A DNA stretch of 64,000 nt, taken from NCBI GenBank assembly GCA_016713875.1, contig JADJOI010000003.1, positions 3,162,001 to 3,226,000 on the forward strand. The letters run 5' to 3'. Positions 50,899-58,543 of the stretch are shown here, in pieces. Under the pieces are notes generated by a model. The model saw only the letters and a list, made by a program, of their open reading frames with translations, searched no databases and was not told the origin of the DNA. This DNA comes from Flavobacteriales bacterium (GTDB taxonomy: Bacteria; Bacteroidota; Bacteroidia; Flavobacteriales_F; PHOS-HE28). The number at the start of each line of letters is the position of its first letter. Positions within the stretch are counted from its first letter, which is position 1. The position numbers were made by a program, and so were the translations under genes.

Positions 50899-51273
50899 AT
50901 GAACGCCGCCACCCTCAAGAAGAGCCTCCTGCTGCTCGCCACTGTGTTCACCTACGGGTATGCCCGTGCCGCCGAGCCCCTGCGCACCAGTGCGGGCCAC
51001 GCCACCGCCCTGGAGCGCGCCGTGGAGCGCCAGCTGAACCGCCACGTGGTGTTCCCCGTGCTGGAGCGCACGCACGACATGACCGGCGAGGTCACCGTGA
51101 GCTTCGTGGTGGACCGCGAAGGCCGGCTGGAGGTGCTGGAGTGCGTGTCGGCCAACGAGGCGCTGCGCCAGTATGTGCTGGAGAAGCTCGCCAAAGTGGA
51201 CGTGGGGGTGAACCCTGATGGCATCTGGAAGACGAGCCGCGTGCGCTTCATCTTCCGCCCGGAGCAGGCTTGA
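50899..51273 (+). CDS. Small periplasmic TonB-C-terminal-like protein (paralogue 1)
   Basis: A 124-residue exported protein. A signal peptide (to about residue 25, GYARAAEP) is followed by one domain with VERQLNRHVVFPVLERTHDM, TGEVTVSFVVDREGRLEVLE, CVSANEALRQYVLEKLAKV and RVRFIFRPEQA, which resembles the C-terminal domain of energy-transducing TonB proteins (V-x-V-x-F-x-V-x-x-x-G-x-L). It lacks the membrane helix and Pro-rich linker of true TonB. The neighbour 51443-51811 is a close paralogue. Function unknown. It has its own ECF-type promoter and a GC-rich hairpin after it, so it is a single-gene unit. Confidence 0.78.
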   Translation: MNAATLKKSLLLLATVFTYGYARAAEPLRTSAGHATALERAVERQLNRHVVFPVLERTHDMTGEVTVSFVVDREGRLEVLECVSANEALRQYVLEKLAKVDVGVNPDGIWKTSRVRFIFRPEQA

Positions 51274-51292
51274 AGCGTCAGCAACGGACGAA

Positions 51293-51320
51293 CGCGGGCG
51301 GCCGATTTCGGCCGCCCGCG
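51293..51320 (+). terminator. GC-rich hairpin after paralogue 1
   Basis: 12-bp stem CGCGGGCGGCCG / CGGCCGCCCGCG, 4-nt loop ATTT, followed by TCATTT. It is a likely terminator without a strong T-run. Confidence 0.65.
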
Positions 51321-51384
51321 TCATTTCCGGCGATCCGACCACGCGCACCGTTCATCACGCGCTCAACGCCACCCGTACCGATCG

Positions 51385-51416
51385 GGTAACAAGGCCCCCG
51401 CCCACACCGTCCAACG
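51385..51416 (+). promoter_or_regulatory. ECF-type promoter P3
   Basis: GGGTAAC (GGTAAC at 51385-51390), 17-nt spacer, CGTCCAACG at 51408-51416. It is the most divergent of the four copies, 26 nt before the ATG at 51443. Confidence 0.6.
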
Positions 51417-51442
51417 CATACCAACACCAAAGACCCATCGCC

Positions 51443-51811
51443 ATGCGCACGCTACCGATCCTCCCCGCCCTGATGCTGCTGACCCTGTTGTTCACCAGCC
51501 CCGCTCTGCATGCCGCCGAACCTGCGCGCGCCACTTCCGCCGACGAACTGGAGCTGGCCGTGGAGCGCGCGCTCAACCGCCATGTCGTGTTCCCGCTGCT
51601 GGAGCGCAAGCACGACATGACCGGTGAGGTCACCGTGAGCTTCGTGGTGAACAGCGAAGGTCGGCTGGAGGTGCTCGAGTGCTGGTCCGCCAACGAGCCG
51701 CTGCGTCAGTACGTGCTGAGCAAGCTGGCCAAGGTGGATGTGGGGGACAACCCGGACGGCATCTGGCGCACCACCCGCGTGCATTTCGTCTTCCGCCCGG
51801 AGAAGGCCTGA
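51443..51811 (+). CDS. Small periplasmic TonB-C-terminal-like protein (paralogue 2)
   Basis: A 122-residue exported protein, about three quarters identical to its upstream neighbour over the mature part (LNRHVVFPLLERKHDMTGEV, NSEGRLEVLECWSANEPLRQ, PDGIWRTTRVHFVFRPEKA). The signal peptides differ (here ending ALHAAEP). The upstream in-frame ATG at 51218 lies in the previous gene and before promoter P3, so it is rejected. An intrinsic terminator follows. The tandem pair came from a local duplication that included the promoter. Confidence 0.78.
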   Translation: MRTLPILPALMLLTLLFTSPALHAAEPARATSADELELAVERALNRHVVFPLLERKHDMTGEVTVSFVVNSEGRLEVLECWSANEPLRQYVLSKLAKVDVGDNPDGIWRTTRVHFVFRPEKA

Positions 51812-51836
51812 AGGTCTTGGTAGGTAGGTTGGGAAG

Positions 51837-51865
51837 AGGCGCCCCAGGAGGGGCGCCTTCTTTTT
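51837..51865 (+). terminator. Intrinsic terminator after paralogue 2
   Basis: 9-bp stem AGGCGCCCC / GGGGCGCCT, 4-nt loop AGGA, then TCTTTTT. Confidence 0.85.
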
Positions 51866-51875
51866 CTCCGCGGGC

Positions 51876-51906
51876 TGTAACTCGGAAAGGGAGCGCCCGT
51901 CCTACG
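51876..51906 (+). promoter_or_regulatory. ECF-type promoter P4
   Basis: GGGCTGTAAC (TGTAAC at 51876-51881), 16-nt spacer, CGTCCTACG at 51898-51906, 42 nt before the beta-barrel gene ATG and directly after the terminator of paralogue 2. Confidence 0.7.
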
Positions 51907-51948
51907 AACGAGCGGTGGCCAAGTCCCTGCACCGAAAACGAGAAGACC

Positions 51949-52944
51949 ATGCGTACCACGATCATCCGCACCACCCTCCTGCTGGCCGCCGGCTTTGGCC
52001 TGGCCGGCTTCGCCCAAGCGCAGGACGACAGCACCTCCACACGCCGCAACACCCTCGAGCTCGGGGTCCACACCAAGCGCGGACCGTATGCCCAGGTGAA
52101 GGGCAAGGACGACACGGCCCAGGAGGACAAGCCGGACACGATCACTTTCCAGACCAAGCGGAAGATCATCACCATCCTGACGGAGAACAAGGTGATGGAC
52201 ACCACCGGGGTGGCCGCGGCCGAGCGCCTGCGACACCTGCGGCGGGAGCGCCGCAATGCCTTCACCTATTGGACGGGGGTGGAGATCGGGCTCAACAACT
52301 TCATGAGCCCCGACGGCGGCTTCGACCTGCCCGAGAAGGCGCGGTTCATGCAGCTGGAGGACGCCAACTCCCGGTTCTTCGCCCTCAATGTGGCCGAGTA
52401 CAAGGTGGAGTTCGGCAGCCACCACGCCGGGCTCTTCACCGGGCTGGGCCTGGAGTTCGTGAACTACCGGCTGAGCAACAACGTGCGCCTGGCCTATGAC
52501 AGCGATTCGGTGTTCGCGCAGACCGTGGTGGAGCCGGACCTGCGCAAGAACAAACTGCGGCAGATCGGCCTGCGCGTGCCGGTGATGTTCGAGTTCAACA
52601 CCAAGCGCTCGCCGCTGCCCACCGAGGATGAGCTGCGGGCCGGGGCATGGAAGAACAAGGGGTTCTCGCGCAAGAACAACTTCCATTTCGCCTTCGGGGT
52701 GGTGGGCAGCTGGTACTTCGACACCATGTACAAGGTGAAGTACCGGCAGGACGGTGACATGGAGAAGGAGCGCAGCAAGGGGTCGTTCAACCTGTTGAAC
52801 TACCGGTTGGCAGCGCGGGCCCAGGTGGGCTGGGGCGGCCTGAACCTGTTCGCCGAGTACGCGCTCACGCCGCTCTTCGAGGAGAACAAGGGCCCCGAGC
52901 TGATCCCGGTGAACGCAGGCATCGCCCTGGTGGGTTTCAACTGA
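51949..52944 (+). CDS. Outer membrane beta-barrel protein (PorT-like fold)
   Basis: A 331-residue exported protein. The signal peptide ends FAQAQ. The first 80 mature residues are polar (many Lys, Asp, Thr); the rest has alternating hydrophobic/aromatic strands typical for an outer membrane barrel of the PorT/OMP_b-brl_2 class (FTYWTGVEIGLNNFMSPDGG, HHAGLFTGLGLEFVNYRLSN, KLRQIGLRVPVMFEFN, FHFAFGVVGSWYFDTMYKVK). It ends with GIALVGFN, an aromatic last-strand pattern. The exact function is unknown. It is the fourth unit with the ECF-type promoter, and as such a candidate envelope-stress output. The upstream open frame lies before the promoter and is ignored. Confidence 0.8.
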   Translation: MRTTIIRTTLLLAAGFGLAGFAQAQDDSTSTRRNTLELGVHTKRGPYAQVKGKDDTAQEDKPDTITFQTKRKIITILTENKVMDTTGVAAAERLRHLRRERRNAFTYWTGVEIGLNNFMSPDGGFDLPEKARFMQLEDANSRFFALNVAEYKVEFGSHHAGLFTGLGLEFVNYRLSNNVRLAYDSDSVFAQTVVEPDLRKNKLRQIGLRVPVMFEFNTKRSPLPTEDELRAGAWKNKGFSRKNNFHFAFGVVGSWYFDTMYKVKYRQDGDMEKERSKGSFNLLNYRLAARAQVGWGGLNLFAEYALTPLFEENKGPELIPVNAGIALVGFN

Positions 52945-53036
52945 AGGCCGGCCGGCCCGCAGGCGCGACAAGGGGAAGAGCCGAAGGGTGACCGGTCCGT
53001 GCGGGCCGTGCGGGCGATCGTCCCGCGCGGCCTGCG

Positions 53037-53044
53037 TATTTTCG
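53037..53044 (+). promoter_or_regulatory. -7 promoter element before yebC
   Basis: TATTTTCG, 27 nt before the ATG at 53072. Confidence 0.5.
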
Positions 53045-53071
53045 CGGCCCACCGAACGAACCGCCGCAGCC

Positions 53072-53824
53072 ATGGGCCGCATCTTCGAAAAACGCAAGCA
53101 CAAGATCTTCGCCCGCAACGCGAAGCTCAGCAAGCTCTTCACCCGCATCGGCAAGGAGATCAGCATGGCCGTGAAGGCCGGCGGCCCCAGTCCGGAGGCC
53201 AACATGCGCCTGAAAATGGCCATCCAGAACGCCCGCGGCGCCAACATGCCCAAGGACAACATCGAGCGCGCCATCAAGAAGGCGGCCGGTGGCGGCGAGG
53301 CCGACTACGTGGAGATCACCTACGAGGGCTATGCGCCGGGGGGCGTTGCCGTGTTCGTGGACGCCAGCACCAACAACGTCAACCGCACGGTGGGCAACGT
53401 GCGTAGCTATTTCACCAAGTGCGACAGCAACCTGGGCACCAACGGCTCGCTGGCCCATGTCTTCGAACGCAAAGGCGAGTTCGTCATCGAGCTGGCGGCG
53501 CTGAAGGGCCGCGATGCCGATGAGTTCGAGATGGATCTCATCGATGCCGGGGCGGACGACGTGCTGCGCGACGAGGAGGGGTTCATGGTGCTGGTGCCGT
53601 TCCAAGGATTCGGGGCCATGCAGCAGAAGTTGGACCAGCTGGGCGTGGAGAGCAAGAGCGCCGAACTGAAGCGCTTCCCCCTCACCACCATCCCGGCGGA
53701 CCTCAGCACGGCGCGCAACGTGATGCGTCTGGTGGACATGCTGGAGGAGGATGACGACGTCAACGCCGTCTTCCACAACATGGAGCTCACCGAGGAGGTC
53801 GAGGCCGAGCTGGCCCAGGGCTAG
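53072..53824 (+). CDS. YebC/PmpR family protein
   Basis: A 250-residue cytoplasmic protein of the YebC/TACO1 family. Members have been described as DNA-binding regulators and, more recently, as factors that relieve ribosome stalling on proline stretches. The family blocks are present: KLFTRIGKEISMAVKAGG, then NMRLKMAIQNARGANMPKDN, IERAIKKAAGG, YEGYAPGGVAVFVD, and RTVGNVRSYFTKCDSNLGTN. The start MGRIFEKRKHKIF is the form usual in Bacteroidota. It converges with the histidine kinase gene, with 5 nt between the stop codons. Confidence 0.93.
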   Translation: MGRIFEKRKHKIFARNAKLSKLFTRIGKEISMAVKAGGPSPEANMRLKMAIQNARGANMPKDNIERAIKKAAGGGEADYVEITYEGYAPGGVAVFVDASTNNVNRTVGNVRSYFTKCDSNLGTNGSLAHVFERKGEFVIELAALKGRDADEFEMDLIDAGADDVLRDEEGFMVLVPFQGFGAMQQKLDQLGVESKSAELKRFPLTTIPADLSTARNVMRLVDMLEEDDDVNAVFHNMELTEEVEAELAQG

Positions 53825-53829
53825 GGTCG

Positions 53830-55746
53830 TCAGCGCGGCCGGAAGCGGATGTGATAGCGCGTGCCCTCCGGGCCGCTCTCCACGGTGAGCAGGCCGTTCA
53901 TCTGTTCCACCAGGCTCTCGATCAGGCTCACCCCCAGGGTGCTGCCATCGCTGCTGATCTTGTGCCGGGGGATGCCCACCCCGTCGTCCGCGTAGATGAG
54001 GTCGAAGGCGTGCTCGTCCACGCGCCGCACCGTGAGGGTGATCCGTCCGGATGGCCGGTCCTTGAAGGCGTGCTTGAACGAGTTGGTGATGAGCTCGTTG
54101 AGCACCAGGCCCAGCGGCACCATGGTGGTAAGATCGAATGTGATGCCCGGGTCCACCTGGGCGCTGTAGCGGATGGTGTCGCGCACGTTGTTCAGCTGCA
54201 CCAGTTCGGCGAACAGTTCCTGGATGTAGACCGCCAGATCGAGGTGCACCAGCTCATCGCCGCGGTAGAGCTTCTCATGGATCAGGGCCATGGAGGCCAC
54301 CCTGCTCTGGCTCTGGTCGAACACGTGCTGAAGGCGCTCATCGTCCACGGTGGCGCGCTGTAGCCGCAGCAGGCTCGCCACCACCTGCAGGTTGTTCTTC
54401 ACCCTGTGGTGGATCTCCTTGATGAGCACGTTGATCCGGGCGTTGGCCTGCTGCAATTTGGTCTTTTCCTCCTCCAGGGCCTTCTTCTGCTCGGCGTCCA
54501 GGTCGCGAGCGGCGCGCAGGTTCTCCTTCATGCGGCTGAGGGCCATGCCGAGCACGTCATCGGCGCCGCGCACGGGCACGGGGGTGTCGTAGTTGCCCTT
54601 GCCGATGGCCTCGGCGCTGTCGCTCAGGGCGCGCACGTTCTCGATCATGCGGTTGAAGCTGCGGGCCATGGTGCCGAACTCGTCGTTGCTCGTCACGGGC
54701 ACCTTCACCCGGATGTCACCTTCGGCCAGGGCCCCGGCGGCGTGGGTCACCTCGTTCACCGTACGACGCATGCCGCGCAGGATGATCCAGGCCATGACGA
54801 TCACCGCCGAGAGCACGCCCACCAGAGCGGCCAGCACGAGCAGTAGCCGCTGCTCGGCGTCGCGCCGGTTGGCGTCGGTGGACTCCACGATCCGGGCGAT
54901 CGACCGGTCGGCCAGGCCATTGAGCAGGGCCAGGGTGCGGTCGCTACTGGCACGCCACTCGACAGGGTCCACGTTGAGCCCCTCCAGGGCCCGCTTCTCC
55001 TGCACCGTGCCCATGATGGTGCGCACGAAGTTCACCTCGGGCCCTTGGAACTCGCGTTGGAAAGCGGCCAGCACCTCGCCGGGGGCGTCACGTTCGAAGA
55101 GATAGAGGTTGGTGGCGTAGCGGGCCATGGCATCACTGAGCTCGCCCAGCTCGGCGACCGGGAGCCAGCCCTTGGTGAATCCCCGCCCCAGGGTGGTGCG
55201 CACGCCGGCCAGTGCATCGATGGCGTTCAACAGGCTCAAGTGCGAGTACAGCCGGTCCTTGGTCTCGGGGTCCAGCGCCAGCTTGGCCACGCGGCTCAGG
55301 TCATTGAGCAGGGTGGAGCGCATGGCGCGGTAGGCTTTGTCCACATCGGCACTGGCGATGCGGCGCTCCTGCACGCGCTGGCGCAGCAGGCCCAGGCCGG
55401 TGAGCACCGCGGCACCTTCCACGTCCTGGCCCAGGACGAGCTCGGGGTCGTTGAGGGCGTCGGCCGCGGCATCGGTGCGCACGTATTGCAGCGACAGGCG
55501 CGCCTGGTTGTCCTGCACACCGGCCAGGTAGGTCAGGGCGGCGGCGTTCTCCTCCTGAAGCTCGTGCAGAAGGCCGCTGAGGCGACCGATGTTGCGTGTC
55601 TGCAGGTTGATGTACCGCAGCACATCGCGGCGCTTGAGGCTGCCGTCCACCTGCTTGCCGATCAGCAGCACCAGCCCCATCACGGGGATGGCCAGGGTGA
55701 TGAGCAGCTTGGTGCGCACCGGCAGGTCCGCGAAGCGCAACGCCAT
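53830..55746 (-). CDS. NIT-HAMP sensor histidine kinase, HisKA_2 type
   Basis: A 638-residue membrane sensor kinase. TM1 lies at about 13-30, a long helical periplasmic region at about 35-300 that has the look of a NIT (nitrate/nitrite sensing) domain, with LSGLLHELQEENAAALTYLA, and TM2 at about 303-324. One HAMP and probably a second follow (LAEGDIRVKVPVTSNDEFGT, IGKGNYDTPVPVRGADDVLG). A coiled coil leads to the HisKA_2 dimerisation domain, with the phosphoacceptor His in IKEIHHRVKNNLQVVASLLR, and the ATPase domain has N box VLNELITNSFKHAF and G1 YADDGVGIPRH. No response regulator gene is next to it, so the partner is unknown. The ATG at 55746 directly precedes TM1. Confidence 0.87.
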   Translation of the reverse strand: MALRFADLPVRTKLLITLAIPVMGLVLLIGKQVDGSLKRRDVLRYINLQTRNIGRLSGLLHELQEENAAALTYLAGVQDNQARLSLQYVRTDAAADALNDPELVLGQDVEGAAVLTGLGLLRQRVQERRIASADVDKAYRAMRSTLLNDLSRVAKLALDPETKDRLYSHLSLLNAIDALAGVRTTLGRGFTKGWLPVAELGELSDAMARYATNLYLFERDAPGEVLAAFQREFQGPEVNFVRTIMGTVQEKRALEGLNVDPVEWRASSDRTLALLNGLADRSIARIVESTDANRRDAEQRLLLVLAALVGVLSAVIVMAWIILRGMRRTVNEVTHAAGALAEGDIRVKVPVTSNDEFGTMARSFNRMIENVRALSDSAEAIGKGNYDTPVPVRGADDVLGMALSRMKENLRAARDLDAEQKKALEEEKTKLQQANARINVLIKEIHHRVKNNLQVVASLLRLQRATVDDERLQHVFDQSQSRVASMALIHEKLYRGDELVHLDLAVYIQELFAELVQLNNVRDTIRYSAQVDPGITFDLTTMVPLGLVLNELITNSFKHAFKDRPSGRITLTVRRVDEHAFDLIYADDGVGIPRHKISSDGSTLGVSLIESLVEQMNGLLTVESGPEGTRYHIRFRPR

Positions 55747-55929
55747 GCCCGCAAAGTACGCGAAGGCCCTGGCCGGTCCACTACCGCCGGGTCGACCACT
55801 TTCTCCCTCGCCAGCGACCGGCGTGCGCAGCAGGTGCTCAGGGCGGTCGCCCATGCCGCTACCGCAGGCATGCACGCCCTGGCCCCCTTGCGCCTCTGCG
55901 TGATGGCCCACAACGACCGCACCGCCCGT

Positions 55930-55937
55930 TAACTTGG
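55930..55937 (+). promoter_or_regulatory. -7 promoter element before acyl-CoA carboxylase gene
   Basis: TAACTTGG, 24 nt before the ATG at 55962. Confidence 0.4.
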
Positions 55938-55961
55938 CCGCCCCTCGCAGCCCCCGCCCCG

Positions 55962-57503
55962 ATGAACGACGCCTTCAAGACCCTCGCCGAACGCACCGAA
56001 CAGGCCCTGCAGGGCGGTGGTGCCGAGCGCATCGCCGCCCAGCACAAGAAGGGCAAGCTCACCGCGCGCGAACGGGTGGACATGCTGCTGGACGAGGGCA
56101 GCTTCCAGGAGATCGGCCAGTTGGTGACCCACCGCAGCACCAACTTCGGGCTGGACCGGCAGGTGTTCCTGGGCGATGGGGTGGTCACCGGCTACGGCAC
56201 CATCGACGGACGGCTGGTGTACGTGTTCAGCCAGGACTTCACCGTGCTGGGCGGCTCGCTGGCCGAGGCGCACGCCGAGAAGATCTGCCGCATCATGGAC
56301 CTGGCCATGCAGAACGGCGCCCCGGTGATCGGCCTCAATGACAGCGGCGGCGCCCGCATCCAGGAGGGCGTGGTGAGCCTGGGCGGCTACGCGGACATCT
56401 TCTTCCGCAACGTACGCAGCAGCGGAGTGGTGCCGCAGATCAGTGCCATCATGGGCCCCTGCGCCGGTGGCGCGGTGTACAGCCCGGCGCTCACCGACTT
56501 CGTGCTGATGGTGGAGAACACCAGTTATATGTTCGTCACCGGCCCCAACGTGGTGAAGACCGTGACGCACGAGACGGTGACGGCCGAGGAGCTCGGGGGC
56601 GCCGCCACGCACGCCAGCAAGAGCGGGGTGGCCCACTTCACCGCGCCCAACGAGCTGGAGGCGCTGCAGGCCCTGCGCCGCCTGGTGTCCTTCATCCCGT
56701 CCAACTGCGAAGAGGAGCCGCCCGCGTTGGCCTACGTCGCGAGCGATGAGCGGCGGCCCGAGCTCGACACCATCATCCCGGCCAACCCCAATCAGCCCTA
56801 CGACATCCGGCAGGTGATGAACGCGGTGATCGACCCCGACAGCAGCATGGAGGTGCACGCCGACCACGCCCGCAACATGGTGATCGGCTTCGCGCGTGTG
56901 GAAGGGCGGACCGTGGGCTGCGTGGCCAACCAGCCCGCTGTGCTCGCCGGGGTGCTCGACATCGACGCCAGCATCAAGGCCGCGCGGTTCGTGCGTTTCT
57001 GCGACGCCTTCAACATCCCGCTGCTGGTGTTCGTGGACGTGCCCGGCTTCCTGCCCGGCACCGACCAGGAGTGGCGCGGCATCATCGACCACGGGGCCAA
57101 GCTGCTGTACGCCTTCAGCGAAGCCACCGTGCCGCGCATCACCGTCATCACCCGCAAAGCCTACGGCGGCGCGTACGACGTGATGAACAGCAAGCACATC
57201 GGCTGCGACATGAACTACGCCTGGCCCAGTGCGGAGATCGCCGTGATGGGCGCCAAGGGCGCCGCCGAGATCATCTTCAAGAACGAGATCGCCAAGGCGC
57301 CCGATCCGCAGTCCAGGTGGCAGGAGAAGGAGGCCGAGTACAAGGAACAGTTCGCCAACCCCTACGAGGCGGCCGCGCGCGGCTATGTGGACGAGGTGAT
57401 CCGCCCCAGCGAGACCCGCATCAAGGTGATGCACGCCCTGCGCATGCTGCGCAACAAGGTGGACAAGCTGCCTCGAAAAAAGCACGGGAACATCCCGCTG
57501 TAG
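55962..57503 (+). CDS. Acyl-CoA carboxylase beta subunit (carboxyltransferase)
   Basis: A 513-residue carboxyltransferase of the propionyl-CoA carboxylase / methylmalonyl-CoA decarboxylase family. It transfers CO2 between carboxybiotin and an acyl-CoA. Both oxyanion-hole regions are visible: GGARIQEGVVSLGGYADIFF with GPCAGGAVYSPALTDF in the N-half, and VDVPGFLPGTDQEWRGII with KAYGGAYDVMNSKHIGCD in the C-half. The length fits PccB/MmdA. No biotin carrier or biotin carboxylase gene is in the window, so the complex it joins cannot be named. Its 3' end meets the tauE-repeat scar after 9 nt. Confidence 0.93.
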   Translation: MNDAFKTLAERTEQALQGGGAERIAAQHKKGKLTARERVDMLLDEGSFQEIGQLVTHRSTNFGLDRQVFLGDGVVTGYGTIDGRLVYVFSQDFTVLGGSLAEAHAEKICRIMDLAMQNGAPVIGLNDSGGARIQEGVVSLGGYADIFFRNVRSSGVVPQISAIMGPCAGGAVYSPALTDFVLMVENTSYMFVTGPNVVKTVTHETVTAEELGGAATHASKSGVAHFTAPNELEALQALRRLVSFIPSNCEEEPPALAYVASDERRPELDTIIPANPNQPYDIRQVMNAVIDPDSSMEVHADHARNMVIGFARVEGRTVGCVANQPAVLAGVLDIDASIKAARFVRFCDAFNIPLLVFVDVPGFLPGTDQEWRGIIDHGAKLLYAFSEATVPRITVITRKAYGGAYDVMNSKHIGCDMNYAWPSAEIAVMGAKGAAEIIFKNEIAKAPDPQSRWQEKEAEYKEQFANPYEAAARGYVDEVIRPSETRIKVMHALRMLRNKVDKLPRKKHGNIPL

Positions 57504-57510
57504 GCTTGAT

Positions 57511-58062
57511 CTAGATCACCCCCGCCAGCAGGCCCGCGGCGATGGCCAGCAGCAGCACCGCCACCGCGAGCTGCACGCCGCGGTAAGTGAGGGAAGGCAG
57601 CAGCTTGCGTCCCCACCACGCCCCGGCGAAGGCGGCCAGCACGTTGAAGGTCCTGTACTTGCGCCCCGTCACCAAGGCATCGTGCATGAAGTCCATGCTC
57701 CAGGTGATGTTCGGACCGATGGGCAGTACGATCGGGTCTTTCACCCGCTCGGGGACACGGCGTTTGGTGCGCTTGCGCTGGGGCAGTTCGCACTCCTTGT
57801 AGGTGCGATGCAGGCGCTTCTTGTTCGCTTGGCAGCCCTCATTCTCCATGCGGCCTCGGATCAGTGAGAAGCCCCATTGTGGCTCGCTTTCGGCCACGAA
57901 CATCATGTGCTCGATCACCTCCGCATCGTTCTTCTCCTTGGGCTCATAGCGGTACACGCTAGCGCTCAAGTTCAACAGCTTGCAGGCCCGTCGTTCGCTG
58001 TACTGGCGCTGTTCGACCAGCCGGCGTACGATCGCTCGTTCGTCGTCCGGGCCTACAACTTT
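57511..58062 (-). pseudogene. Truncated IS3 transposase OrfB fused to the 3' end of a tauE copy
   Basis: One frame joins two unrelated parts. The N-terminal part (from about 58062 down to 57644) is IS3-family OrfB: QYSERRACKLLNLSASVYRY, EPQWGFSLIRGRMENEG, and NITWSMDFMHDALVTGRKYR with the first catalytic Asp. It then stops before the second Asp and the Glu of the DDE triad. The last 44 residues, AAFAGAWWGRKLLPSLTYRG to the end, are the C-terminus of the TauE/SafE protein encoded at 59471-60235. The join falls after FNV, at CGTGCTGG on the minus strand, a stretch that fits both partners. A frame from 57975 remains open (154 residues) but is not expected to be functional. Confidence 0.85.
57513..57643. 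repeat. 131-bp direct repeat of tauE 3' end (left copy)
   Basis: Matches 59473-59603 over 131 nt with one mismatch (GTAAGTG against GTAGGTG), constant offset of 1960. The two copies bound the IS3 / beta-barrel insertion. Confidence 0.95.
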
Positions 58063-58320
58063 CCGTCGATGATCTCTTTGAGCACCTGGCGGTCCATCTG
58101 CGCCCCGGTGTACATCCTCTCAAGGCGGGCGTACTTCGCCTTCAGCTCCTTGAACTCCTTGAGCTGGTTGGCGTCCAGACCGCTGTACTTGACCTTCCCA
58201 CTGGTAGAACGTGGGCTGGCTCACTCCATGCTCCCGGCACAGGTCCGCCACTTTCTTGCCCGCCTCGTGCTCGTGCAGCAGTGCAACGATCTGCGTTTCG
58301 GTGAATCTGCTCTTCTTCAT
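58053..58320 (-). pseudogene. Frameshifted IS3 family transposase OrfA
   Basis: The start MKKSRFTETQIVALLHEHEA, then GKKVADLCREHGVSQPTFYQ is a typical IS3 OrfA helix-turn-helix. After QW the frame shifts: reading one base less at the GGG run (plus-strand CCC, 58197-58199) restores KYSGLDANQLKEFKELKAKY, then MDRQVLKEIIDGKL and a stop at 58053. The 268-nt length equals 89 codons plus one base, as expected for a single inserted base. At the end, GGAAAG gives the -1 slippage site into OrfB that is usual in IS3 elements. Confidence 0.85.
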
Positions 58321-58332
58321 CCTGATCAAGGT

Positions 58333-58447
58333 TATTGAGCCGGCACTCATGTAGCGGACGATCAACCCCTGATTCCCACTCGGATCCACCGATCGATCAG
58401 TGACTTGGGGAGAGCGCCGAGTACAACACATCAATGCCGGCTCAATA
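58333..58447. mobile_element. 115-bp inverted-repeat element next to IS3 OrfA
   Basis: The left end TATTGAGCCGGCACTCATGT and the right end ACATCAATGCCGGCTCAATA are inverted repeats matching at 18 of 20 positions, with a perfect 13-bp outer part. The inner 75 nt have no gene. It could be a miniature inverted-repeat element, or a duplicated terminal repeat of the IS3 element itself. No clear target-site duplication is seen. Confidence 0.6.
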
Positions 58448-58515
58448 GGTGTTTCTACGTTCACCTGCACCTATGGCCTGTTCATATGCTACCGGCGCAT
58501 GTCGAGTAGTTTGTT

Positions 58516-58523
58516 TAGGTTTG
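58516..58523 (+). promoter_or_regulatory. -7 promoter element before beta-barrel gene
   Basis: TAGGTTTG, perfect TAnnTTTG, 20 nt before the ATG at 58544. Confidence 0.55.
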
Positions 58524-58543
58524 AACTACGAACCGACTTGAAG

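Noticed and set aside
57508..57517. 10-bp palindrome GATCTAGATC after the carboxylase gene
   Set aside because: Considered as an attachment or target site of the insertion; it is not present at the other end of the insertion and is too short to interpret.
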